DNA of 64,000 bases from an uncultured Clostridia bacterium (GTDB lineage: Bacteria; Bacillota; Clostridia; Oscillospirales; Ruminococcaceae), in assembly GCA_947631115.1 (NCBI GenBank), contig CANRKB010000001.1, positions 62,001-126,000 of the forward strand. The letters run 5' to 3'. Made by a program: the position numbers and the translations under genes. Under the pieces are notes generated by a model. It was not told the origin of the DNA. It worked only from the letters and a program-made list of their open reading frames with translations, and made no database searches. How positions within the stretch are numbered: position 1 is the first letter of the stretch; every line of letters begins with the position of its first letter. Below are positions 25,156 to 33,018 of this stretch, piece by piece.

Positions 25156-27477
25156 ATGGACAGTAATATCGGAAAAAAACTTGACGGAAGATATGAGCTT
25201 TTAGAGCTTATAGGAGTCGGCGGGATGGCGGAAATTTACCGCGCAAGAGACATCCGTGAGGACAGAACGGTCGCAGTAAAGATCCTTAAAACGGAGTTTG
25301 CGGGGAGCGATGAGTTCCTTCGCCGTTTCCGCAATGAGAGCAAGGCTATAGCGTTGCTTTCACATCCGAATATCGTAAAGATCTATGACGTCGGATTTAC
25401 CGATAAGGTACAGTTTATCGTCATGGAGTATGTAGACGGTATAACTCTCACGGATTATATTGAACAGCAGGGCGTTCTTAAATGGAATCATGCGGTGCAT
25501 TTTACTATTCAGGTTCTGAAAGCGCTCCGTCATGCACATGACAGGGGTATTGTCCATCGCGATATAAAAAGCTCGAATATCATGCTCTTAAGCGACGGAA
25601 CAATAAAGGTCATGGATTTCGGCATTGCCCGATTCAACCGCGAGAACAACAATACCGTGTCCGATAAGACAATAGGTTCAGTACACTATATAAGCCCCGA
25701 ACAGGCAAGGGGCGACCTCACCGACGAGAGAAGCGACATCTATTCCGTGGGCGTTGCGCTTTATGAAATGCTTACGGGAAAGAAACCGTTTGACGGAGAT
25801 ACGGCCGTAGCTATTGCGCTGAAGCATATGCAGACTGCGCCGAAGCGTCCTACGGAAATAAATGAAACTATCCCCGAGGGTCTGGAGCAGATAGTTTTAA
25901 AGGCTATGCAGAAAGATCCGTCCGCGCGTTATCAGACTGCGGGCGAGATGATAACCGACCTTGAAGAATTCAAAAAGAATCCCGGAATGGTTTTCGATTA
26001 TAAGTTCGATACAAATGATAAATCGTTAAAGACTTTGGCGGGTATGTCGCCTGCGGCTGAGCCGGAAAAGACGCGCGCGCCGTTAAAAGTGGGCGAATAT
26101 GACGAAGACTATGAAGATGAAGAAGTCGATGATTCGGAAACTGACGAAGACGAAGACGAATACGATGATTTCGACAACGAACGCCGTTCGCCGATAATTC
26201 CGATCTTGTTCGCGGTAGGCGCGGCTATAGTTGTGGCGGCGGTATTCCTTATTCTCTTCGTGCTTTCTCGGAATTTCAGCAAGAGCGGCTCGCAAAGCTC
26301 TTCGAGCAGCGGAACTCTGAACGGCGTTGTTATTGAAAACGGCGAATTCCCGATGCCTCAGCTTATCGGAATGAATTGGGAAGAAGCCAATAAACAATAC
26401 GGAGACGGCGCTCTTATGACCCTCGTAAAACAGGACGAATACAGCAGCGAATACGAAGAGGGCGTTATATTTGAGCAGAGTACCGTAGAGGGCAGAATGG
26501 TAAAAGTCGGCTCTCAGGTCATAGTAAAAGTAAGCATGGGCAATAAGAAGATCCAGATCCAGGATTTCCGCGACAGAGATTTTGAATCGGTAAAGAGACA
26601 GCTTGAAAGAGATCATCTTGTTGTAAAAGTATCCAGCATGGAAAGCGATGAAATAGACGAGGGCAGAGTAATTTCTACCGACCCGCCTGCGGACCAGTTT
26701 GCCGAGCAGGGATCGACAGTCGTCGTTTATGTCAGCATGGGCGCGGCTGAAAAGATGAAGATAGTTCCGAAGCTTGAGGGAATGCCTCTCCAGGAGGCGT
26801 TAAACCGCTGCGATGAATATAATCTTGTTCCGAAGATAGAATACGAAGATAGTATCGAAGAAAAGGGCAAGGTATTAAAGCAGAGCGTAAAGCCCGATGA
26901 AAAGGTAATGCCGGGAACAGAGATAACCCTTACGGTCAGCAGCGGCGAACTTCCCGAAAAGGAGTATGACTGGAGCTTTACGCTTCCGCAGAATATTTCG
27001 GGAGACTTCCAGTTCAAGCTGTATATTGACGGAGAACTTTCAAACACAAAGACTGTAAATGTCGGTCTTGCTGCGTCAAAGACGCAAGTATATAAGATAA
27101 AAGGTCAGAACGGCACGCAGAAGACATATACGATAATTGTCAGAAATACAGCCAACGGAAAAGAAGGCACTTATATCGAGAGCAACATTACGTTTACGAG
27201 CGACGCATTCCAGGAGCAAAAAGTAAAGACGAACAGCAACGTATTTAAAGAACTTGCGGATAAGCCTGTTTCCAGCAGCAAGCCTCCGCAGAGTTCGTCC
27301 AAACCCTCTTCGAGCTCGTCGTCGACTAAACCTCCTCAGAGTTCATCGTCGACTCAGTCGAGTTCGTCCAAGCCTACTCCAAGCTCGTCTTCTTCAAGTT
27401 CGAGTTCATCGGCTAGCTCGCCGGCTTCGTCAAGTTCCGCTGAACCTGTTGAAAACGAACCGACCGAAAGAACATAA
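25156..27477 (+). CDS. prkC: PASTA-domain Ser/Thr protein kinase PrkC/Stk
   Basis: PrkC senses muropeptides or lipid II and phosphorylates wall, division and translation proteins. The 773-residue protein has a Hanks-type kinase domain (Lys42, HRD 134-136, DFG near 154), a strongly acidic juxtamembrane stretch (about 315-345), a membrane helix (about 347-370) and three PASTA repeats (about 395-460, 461-528, 529-595). After them come an extra domain of about 100 residues and a Ser/Pro/Lys-rich tail of about 70 residues (about 703-773). The Ser-rich end is unusual for the family and may thread through the wall. rsgA follows after 13 bp. Confidence 0.95.
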   Translation: MDSNIGKKLDGRYELLELIGVGGMAEIYRARDIREDRTVAVKILKTEFAGSDEFLRRFRNESKAIALLSHPNIVKIYDVGFTDKVQFIVMEYVDGITLTDYIEQQGVLKWNHAVHFTIQVLKALRHAHDRGIVHRDIKSSNIMLLSDGTIKVMDFGIARFNRENNNTVSDKTIGSVHYISPEQARGDLTDERSDIYSVGVALYEMLTGKKPFDGDTAVAIALKHMQTAPKRPTEINETIPEGLEQIVLKAMQKDPSARYQTAGEMITDLEEFKKNPGMVFDYKFDTNDKSLKTLAGMSPAAEPEKTRAPLKVGEYDEDYEDEEVDDSETDEDEDEYDDFDNERRSPIIPILFAVGAAIVVAAVFLILFVLSRNFSKSGSQSSSSSGTLNGVVIENGEFPMPQLIGMNWEEANKQYGDGALMTLVKQDEYSSEYEEGVIFEQSTVEGRMVKVGSQVIVKVSMGNKKIQIQDFRDRDFESVKRQLERDHLVVKVSSMESDEIDEGRVISTDPPADQFAEQGSTVVVYVSMGAAEKMKIVPKLEGMPLQEALNRCDEYNLVPKIEYEDSIEEKGKVLKQSVKPDEKVMPGTEITLTVSSGELPEKEYDWSFTLPQNISGDFQFKLYIDGELSNTKTVNVGLAASKTQVYKIKGQNGTQKTYTIIVRNTANGKEGTYIESNITFTSDAFQEQKVKTNSNVFKELADKPVSSSKPPQSSSKPSSSSSSTKPPQSSSSTQSSSSKPTPSSSSSSSSSSASSPASSSSAEPVENEPTERT

Positions 27478-27490
27478 ATATATCAGAGAT

Positions 27491-28384
27491 ATGAGTGAAA
27501 GTACATTTAACGGAATAATAACAAAGTCCGTCGGGGGCGTCTACTATGTGGACGCCCTCGGCGGTGATTTTTTCGGAGAAAACATAAAATGCGCCGCACG
27601 CGGTATTTTTCGTCAAAGAGGGATAAGTCCTGCGGCGGGGGATACGGTGATGGTTGGAGTTTCGGAAAACGCCGAGCCTGTCATTATAGAAATATCCGAG
27701 CGGAAAAATTATCTGTCAAGACCCCCGCTTTCAAATCTTGACAGGATCTTTTTTGTAAACAGCACGGTTGAGCCGAAAGTAAACAGGCTTATACTTGATA
27801 AGCTGATTGCGGTAGCCGACAGCAAAGACATTGAGCCAATAATAGTTTTTACAAAGATAGATCTTGAAAAAGCGGGAGAATTGCCTGAGATATACCGAAG
27901 CATAGGTATTTCGGTGTGTGCTGTTGACAATATAACGGGCGAGGGCGCAGACGAAGTAAGAGAGCTTATAGGCGAGGGAATCTCGGCGTTTATCGGAAAT
28001 TCGGGAGTTGGGAAATCCAGCCTGCTTAATGTGCTGTTTCCCGAGCTTGAACTGAAGACGGGGGAGATAAGTCAAAAGCTCGGCAGAGGCAGGCACACGA
28101 CCAGGCAGGTAGAGTTGTTCAAGATCGGAAACGGCTATATAGCGGACACGCCTGGATTTTCGACAGTAGACATCGGGTGTTATTGCGACATACCGAAAGA
28201 CGAGCTTGACGGGGCGTTCAGGGAGTTTCGGGAGATAACGCCGAAATGCAGGTTTGCAAATTGCCGGCATATAAAGGAGAGCGGGTGCGCTGTGAAAGAA
28301 GCAGTTGAAAACGGACAGATCGCGCGAGAGAGATACGACAGCTACCTTAAAATTTTCGAGGAATATAGAGGAAAGAACTTTTAG
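27491..28384 (+). CDS. rsgA: Ribosome small-subunit GTPase RsgA
   Basis: RsgA is a circularly permuted GTPase in 30S maturation. The frame is open for 79 codons upstream inside the prkC tail, but those codons are Arg/Leu-rich shadow sequence. The family N-terminus begins at ATG 27491 (MSESTFNGIITKSVGG), giving 297 residues. An OB-fold is followed by TKID (G4), GNSGVGKSS (G1) and a C-terminal zinc site CRFANCRHIKESGC. In Bacillus it is followed by rpe and thiN; here the repeat B follows at once. Confidence 0.94.
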   Translation: MSESTFNGIITKSVGGVYYVDALGGDFFGENIKCAARGIFRQRGISPAAGDTVMVGVSENAEPVIIEISERKNYLSRPPLSNLDRIFFVNSTVEPKVNRLILDKLIAVADSKDIEPIIVFTKIDLEKAGELPEIYRSIGISVCAVDNITGEGADEVRELIGEGISAFIGNSGVGKSSLLNVLFPELELKTGEISQKLGRGRHTTRQVELFKIGNGYIADTPGFSTVDIGCYCDIPKDELDGAFREFREITPKCRFANCRHIKESGCAVKEAVENGQIARERYDSYLKIFEEYRGKNF

Positions 28385-28905
28385 AGGTAAGAAGTAAAAG
28401 TTAAGAGGTAAGAAGCTGTTTCGAGCGGCGAACAACGTTTGATTTTCAAACCGCAAAACGAGCGGGCGCACGAAAGTTTTTTGAAAAGGGATTCCAAAGG
28501 GGAAAAATTTTTTTCAAAAAATTTTTCCCCTTTGGCAGGGGCGCGGGGACGGAGTCCCCGCAAAAGCCATTTAGCGCTAAAGGGTGCGGGGAAAACAAGA
28601 GTTTTCCCCGCATTGCCGTTTCAAAGCCGTGCTTTGAAACGGCAATCCTACAAAGAGGTGATGAGCGTAAAACCGCCCCAGAAATGCATTTACATTTGAG
28701 CGAGAAAGAAGAGCGTTTGAGTTATCCAAAAGTGATAAAAAAGCGGACTGCTTTTCGGTTATGCGCCTATAAGCCCAAACCACTTAAACCAAGGAAAAGT
28801 GTGTAGGGCGGCGCCGTAATTTCATTGCTTTAGCAATGAAATTGCGAATGGAGCGTAAGCGAAATGAGCAGGCGTTAGCGAAGCTAACGCAACGGCGCCG
28901 CCCGG
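28382..28905 (+). repeat. Multi-hairpin dispersed repeat, copy B
   Basis: The order matches copy A: TAGAGG/TAAGAGG words (28382-28415), H1 28499-28530, H2 28544-28560 (CGGGGAC/GTCCCCG), H4 28586-28611, H5 28612-28646. H3 is replaced by an unrelated small palindrome TTTAGCGCTAAA. The H6 region forms a closed multi-branch structure: outer arms GGGCGGCGCCGT (28806-28817) and ACGGCGCCGCCC (28892-28903) enclose an 11-bp hairpin (28818-28843) and GCGTTAGC/GCTAACGC. No coding capacity was found. Confidence 0.9.
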
Positions 28906-29075
28906 GCGGGTGTGTGCGTTTGGTAAAGGAGAAGGCTTAATGCGTGGGAGTGCGTTTCGGTTATGCGCCTTTAAGCCCAAACCACACAATAACAAGAGGA
29001 CTGCTTTTCGGTTATTACTGAATACTGTACATTGTACACTGTCAACTGTCAACAGGCTATGCGCCTATAGATTAA
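28906..29075. repeat. Satellite repeats after copy B
   Basis: This stretch repeats words from inside copy B. TTTCGGTTATGCGCCTATAAGCCCAAACCAC near 28754 recurs near 28956 with one change, and CTGCTTTTCGGTTAT recurs near 29000. CTATGCGCCTATAGATTAAA near 29058 matches copy A near 16309. Short tandem words (GTACATTGTACACTGTCAACTGTCAAC) lie between. No gene is seen. Confidence 0.65.
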
Positions 29076-29105
29076 AATAACTTAGTTCTTAAAAACAACT
29101 TCCTC

Positions 29106-29134
29106 TTGACAAAACGCTAAAACTGAGTTATAAT
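29106..29134 (+). promoter_or_regulatory. Consensus sigma-A promoter of the HMA gene
   Basis: TTGACA (29106-29111), 17 bp, TATAAT (29129-29134), a perfect match. Just downstream GTTAG-N6-CTAAC forms a small inverted repeat across the likely start of transcription, a possible operator. Confidence 0.88.
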
Positions 29135-29181
29135 AAGTTGTGGTTAGTTGTATCTAACTTATATTGAAAGGAGCAGTAATT

Positions 29182-29460
29182 ATGAAAAAAATAACTATGA
29201 AGATCGACGGAATGATGTGCGGAATGTGCGAAAGCCATGTAAATGACGCTGTAAGAAACGCGTTTAAGGTGAAAAAAGTAAGTTCTTCGCATACAAAAGG
29301 GGAAACCGTGATACTTTCGGAAAACGAAATAAATGAAGAAGAGCTTCGCGCCGCTGTCGAAAAAACAGGGTATAAGGTCTTGTCAATAACAGTAAGCGAA
29401 CAGGAAAAGAGGGGACTTTTCGGGAAAAAACAGTCGTATAAATTTCAGTTTTTGACATAA
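29182..29460 (+). CDS. Heavy-metal-associated (HMA) domain protein
   Basis: The start is ATG 29182 with AAAGGAG upstream. The 92-residue protein is one HMA domain with the metal-binding motif MMCGMC (about 11-16), the M-x-C-x-x-C type known from CopZ and P-type ATPases. After it comes a short basic tail (about 75-92). This suggests a small metal chaperone or sensor, probably for Cu(I) or Zn(II). No metal ATPase or metal-responsive repressor gene is nearby. Confidence 0.85.
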   Translation: MKKITMKIDGMMCGMCESHVNDAVRNAFKVKKVSSSHTKGETVILSENEINEEELRAAVEKTGYKVLSITVSEQEKRGLFGKKQSYKFQFLT

Positions 29461-29468
29461 AAATGTTG

Positions 29469-29497
29469 TTGACAATAATATGTTATTATGTTAGAAT
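29469..29497 (+). promoter_or_regulatory. Promoter of the CAP-domain gene
   Basis: TTGACA (29469-29474), 17 bp, TAGAAT (29492-29497). It begins 9 bp after the stop of the HMA gene. Confidence 0.75.
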
Positions 29498-29532
29498 TAA
29501 AAGAGATCAAGATCCGGAGAGGAATGACGCCA

Positions 29533-31248
29533 ATGAAACGACGCTTTTTTATGTGCCTTTTGTCCGCTTTATTTGTGCTGACATTTTTTTGCAGCGTTAC
29601 AAAGGGCGAAGTTTCGTATGCCGCAGAAACGTTTACTCTCAATTACCCTACCCAAGAGCAGATAAAACAGCGTTATAAACAGTTGAATATAGATTTCGAC
29701 AAAAGCGCTTCTTATACCGAAAATTATTCGACGGCCGCGCCTTATTCCGCGGGAAACATTTCTCAAAGCGACAGGCAGAACGCTCTTAACGCCGTAAATT
29801 TCTGCCGATACATAGCGGGACTTCCCGACGACGTTGTTATGACAGACGAGTATAACGCGCTTGCTCAGGCGGCGTCCCTCGTTCTTCTTGCAAACGGAAG
29901 TCTGAGCCATTCCCCCCAACAGCCCGCGGGTATGCCCGAGAGCCTCTATAAAACAGGCGCCGAGGGCGCGGGAGGTTCAAATATTGCAAAGGGTTATACA
30001 AACCTTGCAAGATCCGTTATATTCGGTTATATCGAGGATTCCGACGAGGACAATATTTCGCTTTTGGGTCATAGACGTTGGATTTTAAGCCCCGCGCTAA
30101 AGTCCATAGGATTCGGCATGACGGGTTCATATTCCGCCGCGTATGTAAAAGACACAAAGCGCAGCGAAACTTTTGCGGGTGATTATGTCGCATGGCCGCC
30201 GAAAAATATGCCGATCGAACTCTATAAGTCGCATTCGGATAATTATGCGTTTTCCGTTGTGCTGGGAGAGGATTATGACGAGCCGGATATTTCAAACGTC
30301 ACTGTAGATCTGTCCTCAAAGAGTCAGAATAAAAGCTGGCATCTGACGAAAAACAGCACGGGTATTTCGGAGTATCTTACCGTAAACAACTCAAATTACG
30401 GCGGGAAAAAGTGTATAATATTCAACGTCGGTATGTTTTCGCAAAACGACACCGTGACCGTAAAAATAAACGGTATCACTAAAAACGGCGTTTCGGCTCC
30501 TATAAGCTATACAGTTGATTTCTTCAGCATTTATCACGACCACAACTATACGTCAAAAATAACGAAAGAACCTACCTGCGACTCAGCAGGCGAGATAACG
30601 TACACCTGCGAATGCGGCGACAGCTACACAAAGAGCATAGATAAAAAAGAACATAGCTACACCGAGAAAAAGGTGAAAGAAGAAAGCTGTACGGACAGCG
30701 GTCTGATAACATATACTTGCAAAAATTGCGGCGACAGTTATTCAAAGCAGATTCCCGCCCTCGGACACAAGTTCGGCGCATATGAGATAATAAAGTACCC
30801 TACAGCTGACAGCGACGGCATAGCCGAAAGAATATGCTCCCGCTGCGGTTTAAAAGAGCAGCACCGCGCTGTCCTTAAAAATCCCTCGGGAACAACAAGT
30901 TCAATTGACAGCGAAGCAAGCGATATTGAACCTGCCGACAGCGAAGCAAGCGATGTCGAATCAAGCGACAGTGAAACAAGCAATATAGAAACAAGCGACA
31001 GCGAACCCACCGACAGCGAAACAAGCGAGCCTAAAGAAAACAGCTCGGATAATGCGGGCATTGAAGAAAACGAAACTGCCGCTGTTGAGGATTTTGACGA
31101 CGCGCTGTTTATTGTAGAAGAACCCGATTTTCAAGAGGAAAGATCTCCGACGGAAAGCGGAGTTCCCTCTCTTGTGATAATAATTGCATGCATTTTCAGC
31201 ACGGCAGTACTTTTCGTTATTTTCCTATTAGGCAAGAATAAACAATAA
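29533..31248 (+). CDS. Surface CAP/SCP-domain protein with Cys-rich repeats
   Basis: The start chosen is ATG 29533, placed 10 bases after GGAGAGG and opening a clear signal peptide (about 1-30, cleavage near SYAA). The 571-residue protein has a CAP (SCP/PR-1, YkwD-like) domain at about 70-220 with the conserved His and Glu of LSHSP and EGAGGSN. A beta-rich domain follows. Then come three repeats of the pattern H-x-Y/F ... C ... Y-x-C-x-x-C-G (about 335-445). A Ser/Asp/Glu-rich low-complexity linker (about 455-510) and a C-terminal membrane helix (about 545-567) end the protein. It is probably displayed on the cell surface; the activity is unknown. Confidence 0.85.
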   Translation: MKRRFFMCLLSALFVLTFFCSVTKGEVSYAAETFTLNYPTQEQIKQRYKQLNIDFDKSASYTENYSTAAPYSAGNISQSDRQNALNAVNFCRYIAGLPDDVVMTDEYNALAQAASLVLLANGSLSHSPQQPAGMPESLYKTGAEGAGGSNIAKGYTNLARSVIFGYIEDSDEDNISLLGHRRWILSPALKSIGFGMTGSYSAAYVKDTKRSETFAGDYVAWPPKNMPIELYKSHSDNYAFSVVLGEDYDEPDISNVTVDLSSKSQNKSWHLTKNSTGISEYLTVNNSNYGGKKCIIFNVGMFSQNDTVTVKINGITKNGVSAPISYTVDFFSIYHDHNYTSKITKEPTCDSAGEITYTCECGDSYTKSIDKKEHSYTEKKVKEESCTDSGLITYTCKNCGDSYSKQIPALGHKFGAYEIIKYPTADSDGIAERICSRCGLKEQHRAVLKNPSGTTSSIDSEASDIEPADSEASDVESSDSETSNIETSDSEPTDSETSEPKENSSDNAGIEENETAAVEDFDDALFIVEEPDFQEERSPTESGVPSLVIIIACIFSTAVLFVIFLLGKNKQ

Positions 31249-31329
31249 TGGCTGAATAGTTTGCAATATAAAGTGAATAATAAGTTCAGCCTGATTTTTC
31301 CAAAAGTGCTTGTAATGCGCTCAAATAGC

Positions 31330-31358
31330 TTGACAAAACGGGACATTTGTGGTATAAT
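31330..31358 (+). promoter_or_regulatory. Consensus sigma-A promoter of ssrA
   Basis: TTGACA (31330-31335), 17 bp, TATAAT (31353-31358), a perfect match, about 28 nt before the mature 5' end of tmRNA. Confidence 0.93.
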
Positions 31359-31385
31359 CAATTTGGATAGTTATCCACACCAAAC

Positions 31386-31735
31386 GGGGTCGTAAAGGCT
31401 TCGACGGGGATCCTGATGCATGATAAGCGAGCGGTGCGGGCGAAGCACCAAAATAGCGCAAACTTAAATTTAAACGCAGACGAAGATCTCGTTTTAGCAG
31501 CTGCCTAAGCGCGCTGCCGTCAACCTCTGCTTTACTGCGGGCAGAGCTTTGACGTCGGATAGCAGTGAACGTCTTCGGCGAGTTGTCTTGCAGCCGTTGA
31601 CGTACCAAAGACTACCAAATCCGAAAGCCTGTCTGTCGGCGCTCGGATAAGGGAATTTTAAACGACTGACTGCGCTCGGAGAAAGTTGTGAGGACGGGTT
31701 TTCGGACAGGGGTTCAATTCCCCTCGGCTCCACCA
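31386..31735 (+). ncRNA. ssrA: Transfer-messenger RNA (tmRNA)
   Basis: tmRNA rescues stalled ribosomes and tags the peptide for proteolysis. The 5' end GGGGTCG pairs with CGGCTCC at the 3' end, followed by an encoded CCA at 31733-31735. A T-arm GGTTCAATTCC lies at 31711-31721. The tag frame starts at GCA 31458 and reads ANLNLNADEDLVLAAA, ending at TAA 31506-31508. The hydrophobic Ala-rich end is the usual degradation signal. It is the one-piece type, about 350 nt. An antisense frame over its 3' half (MVEPRGIEPL...) is a well-known spurious protein. Confidence 0.97.
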
Positions 31736-31737
31736 TC

Positions 31738-31873
31738 TAGAGGTTAGAGGTAAGACGTAAGAGGTAAGATTTCCGGGAAACTTTTAAGAGAAAAAGTTAT
31801 TCGGCGATCTGAGGAAGAAGCAAGAGGTTAGAGTCCAAACTTTAACCTCTTACTTCTTACATCTTATCTCTAA
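31738..31873 (+). repeat. TAGAGG-type repeats forming a long imperfect inverted repeat after ssrA
   Basis: CTAGAGGTTAGAGGTAAGACGTAAGAGGTAAG (31738 onward) is mirrored, with few mismatches, by CTTACTTCTTACATCTTATCTCTAA near 31849-31873, an arm of about 25 bp. Within it AGAGGTTAGAG/CTTTAACCTCT near 31813-31840 is a nested hairpin of the same type as at 13056 and 32785. It probably serves as the 3' boundary of ssrA transcription. Confidence 0.65.
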
Positions 31874-32150
31874 AAGCGCAAAACGCTGTAGTTAGTAAAG
31901 GTGTCCGCTTTTTGGACATTATAGACTATAGATAAAGCCCATATGCGTTGTCAGCGATTTGCTTGCATAATGCGTGGATATTGCGCTAAGCTTTTACCTC
32001 CGTAAGCGGGGGTGCGGGGGTGCGCAGCGCCCCGCATTCTCCCCCTTCCCCTTCGGGGAAGGGGGCAGGTGGATGGGGCGAGTGAGTGTAATTTAGAAAA
32101 ACAACGTTTGAAAAGAATCAAGATATGTTTTTATACAAGCTGGAGTTTAT
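31874..32150. repeat. Mosaic of repeat fragments
   Basis: No gene is seen here. GACTATAGATAAAGCCCATATGCG (31924 on) resembles the branched hairpin at 43698. GGGGGTGCGGGGGTGCGCAGCGCCCCGC (around 32008-32035) resembles the H2 part of repeat A. CCCCCTTCCCC-TTC-GGGGAAGGGGG (32041-32065) is a perfect 11-bp hairpin with a TTCG-type loop. Confidence 0.6.
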
Positions 32151-32210
32151 TTGTACTCGGAGATAATCATGAATGTTATGAAAAAGGGTCATATCAAGGG
32201 TATTGATCGT

Positions 32211-32750
32211 ATGGTAAAACTGCTAAAGATTGTTATTATATGCGTTTTGTCATTCAGTATGACCGGCTGTTCTTTGTACACAAATATCTACAAAGATTAT
32301 GCAGATAAGTTTATTGATAGATCTGAAAAACGTCATCCATTCTCGTGGGTGGGAATGCAAAAAGATAAAATGCTTGTAGGATTTACCGAGGAGCAGGAAA
32401 AAAAGATACTTGAAGCGTTTAATGTAGTGATACCTGAAAATGAAGAAGAAGCGTATGTTTATTCATTTTATTTTTCCAAGTATGAAGATTATTTGAATTA
32501 CATACTGGAGATTGATGGCGTAAAGGATTATGACGCATTTTTTAAAGCCAATGCTGGTCGTGTAAAAGAAAATGGGCTCGACGGAAAGAGCGAGAACGAA
32601 CTAATGAAATACTATCATCCAATGACAGAATATTATATTTCATATTTAGAAGTCTTTTACGCAGATCCATATGCTCAAACCGACGAGGACAAGGAAATGA
32701 TTTCCGTTTTAAGTTCACTTTATAACGAACTGAAAGAAGCGAAAATGTGA
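32211..32750 (+). CDS. Small putative lipoprotein, unknown function
   Basis: The start chosen is ATG 32211, ten bases after AAGGG, which gives a compact signal peptide; in-frame ATGs upstream (32151, 32169, 32178) would add a long hydrophilic head. The lipobox is SMTGC with Cys at about position 19. The mature part (about 160 residues) is hydrophilic, rich in Tyr, Glu and Lys and mostly helical. No family is recognised. Its base composition is more AT-rich than neighbouring genes and it sits among repeat fragments, which fits acquired DNA. Confidence 0.7.
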   Translation: MVKLLKIVIICVLSFSMTGCSLYTNIYKDYADKFIDRSEKRHPFSWVGMQKDKMLVGFTEEQEKKILEAFNVVIPENEEEAYVYSFYFSKYEDYLNYILEIDGVKDYDAFFKANAGRVKENGLDGKSENELMKYYHPMTEYYISYLEVFYADPYAQTDEDKEMISVLSSLYNELKEAKM

Positions 32751-32784
32751 TCGGACAGCTTTTAGAGGTTAGAGGTAAGACATA

Positions 32785-32824
32785 AGAGGTTAGAGTTTAA
32801 ACCCTAGCCTCTTTTTTCTTTTAT
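32785..32824 (+). terminator. Terminator built from a TAGAGG-type hairpin
   Basis: AGAGGTTAG (32785-32793) pairs with CTAGCCTCT (32804-32812) and runs into TTTTTTCTTTT. The same stem words occur at 13056-13083, where a separate terminator follows. Confidence 0.8.
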
Positions 32825-32957
32825 ACGGCATATTTGGCAAACAGCCTCTTCGCAAATACTTCCTATTGTACACTATTTTTCGTTCGTCAATTTTCACAAA
32901 AAATATGACGAATTATTTTTTTCGGCATAAATATTTTGCGGTTTTTGATTTGCCTAC

Positions 32958-32986
32958 TTGATTTTTAATACAAGATATGGTATAAT
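32958..32986 (+). promoter_or_regulatory. Promoter of prmA
   Basis: TTGATT (32958-32963), 17 bp, TATAAT (32981-32986), about 33 bp before the prmA start. Confidence 0.78.
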
Positions 32987-33018
32987 TACAATGTATTTTT
33001 ATAGTGTGAGGAATACTT

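Noticed and set aside
27254-27490. Open frame upstream of rsgA inside the prkC tail, 79 codons, Arg/Leu-rich.
   Set aside because: It is the shadow of the Ser-codon-rich tail in another frame. RsgA homology begins at ATG 27491. A programmed frameshift was considered but no slippery site was seen.
31494-31736. Antisense reading frame of 80 codons starting MVEPRGIEPLSE over ssrA.
   Set aside because: It is the reverse complement of the tmRNA 3' half. This string is a well-known spurious protein in databases.
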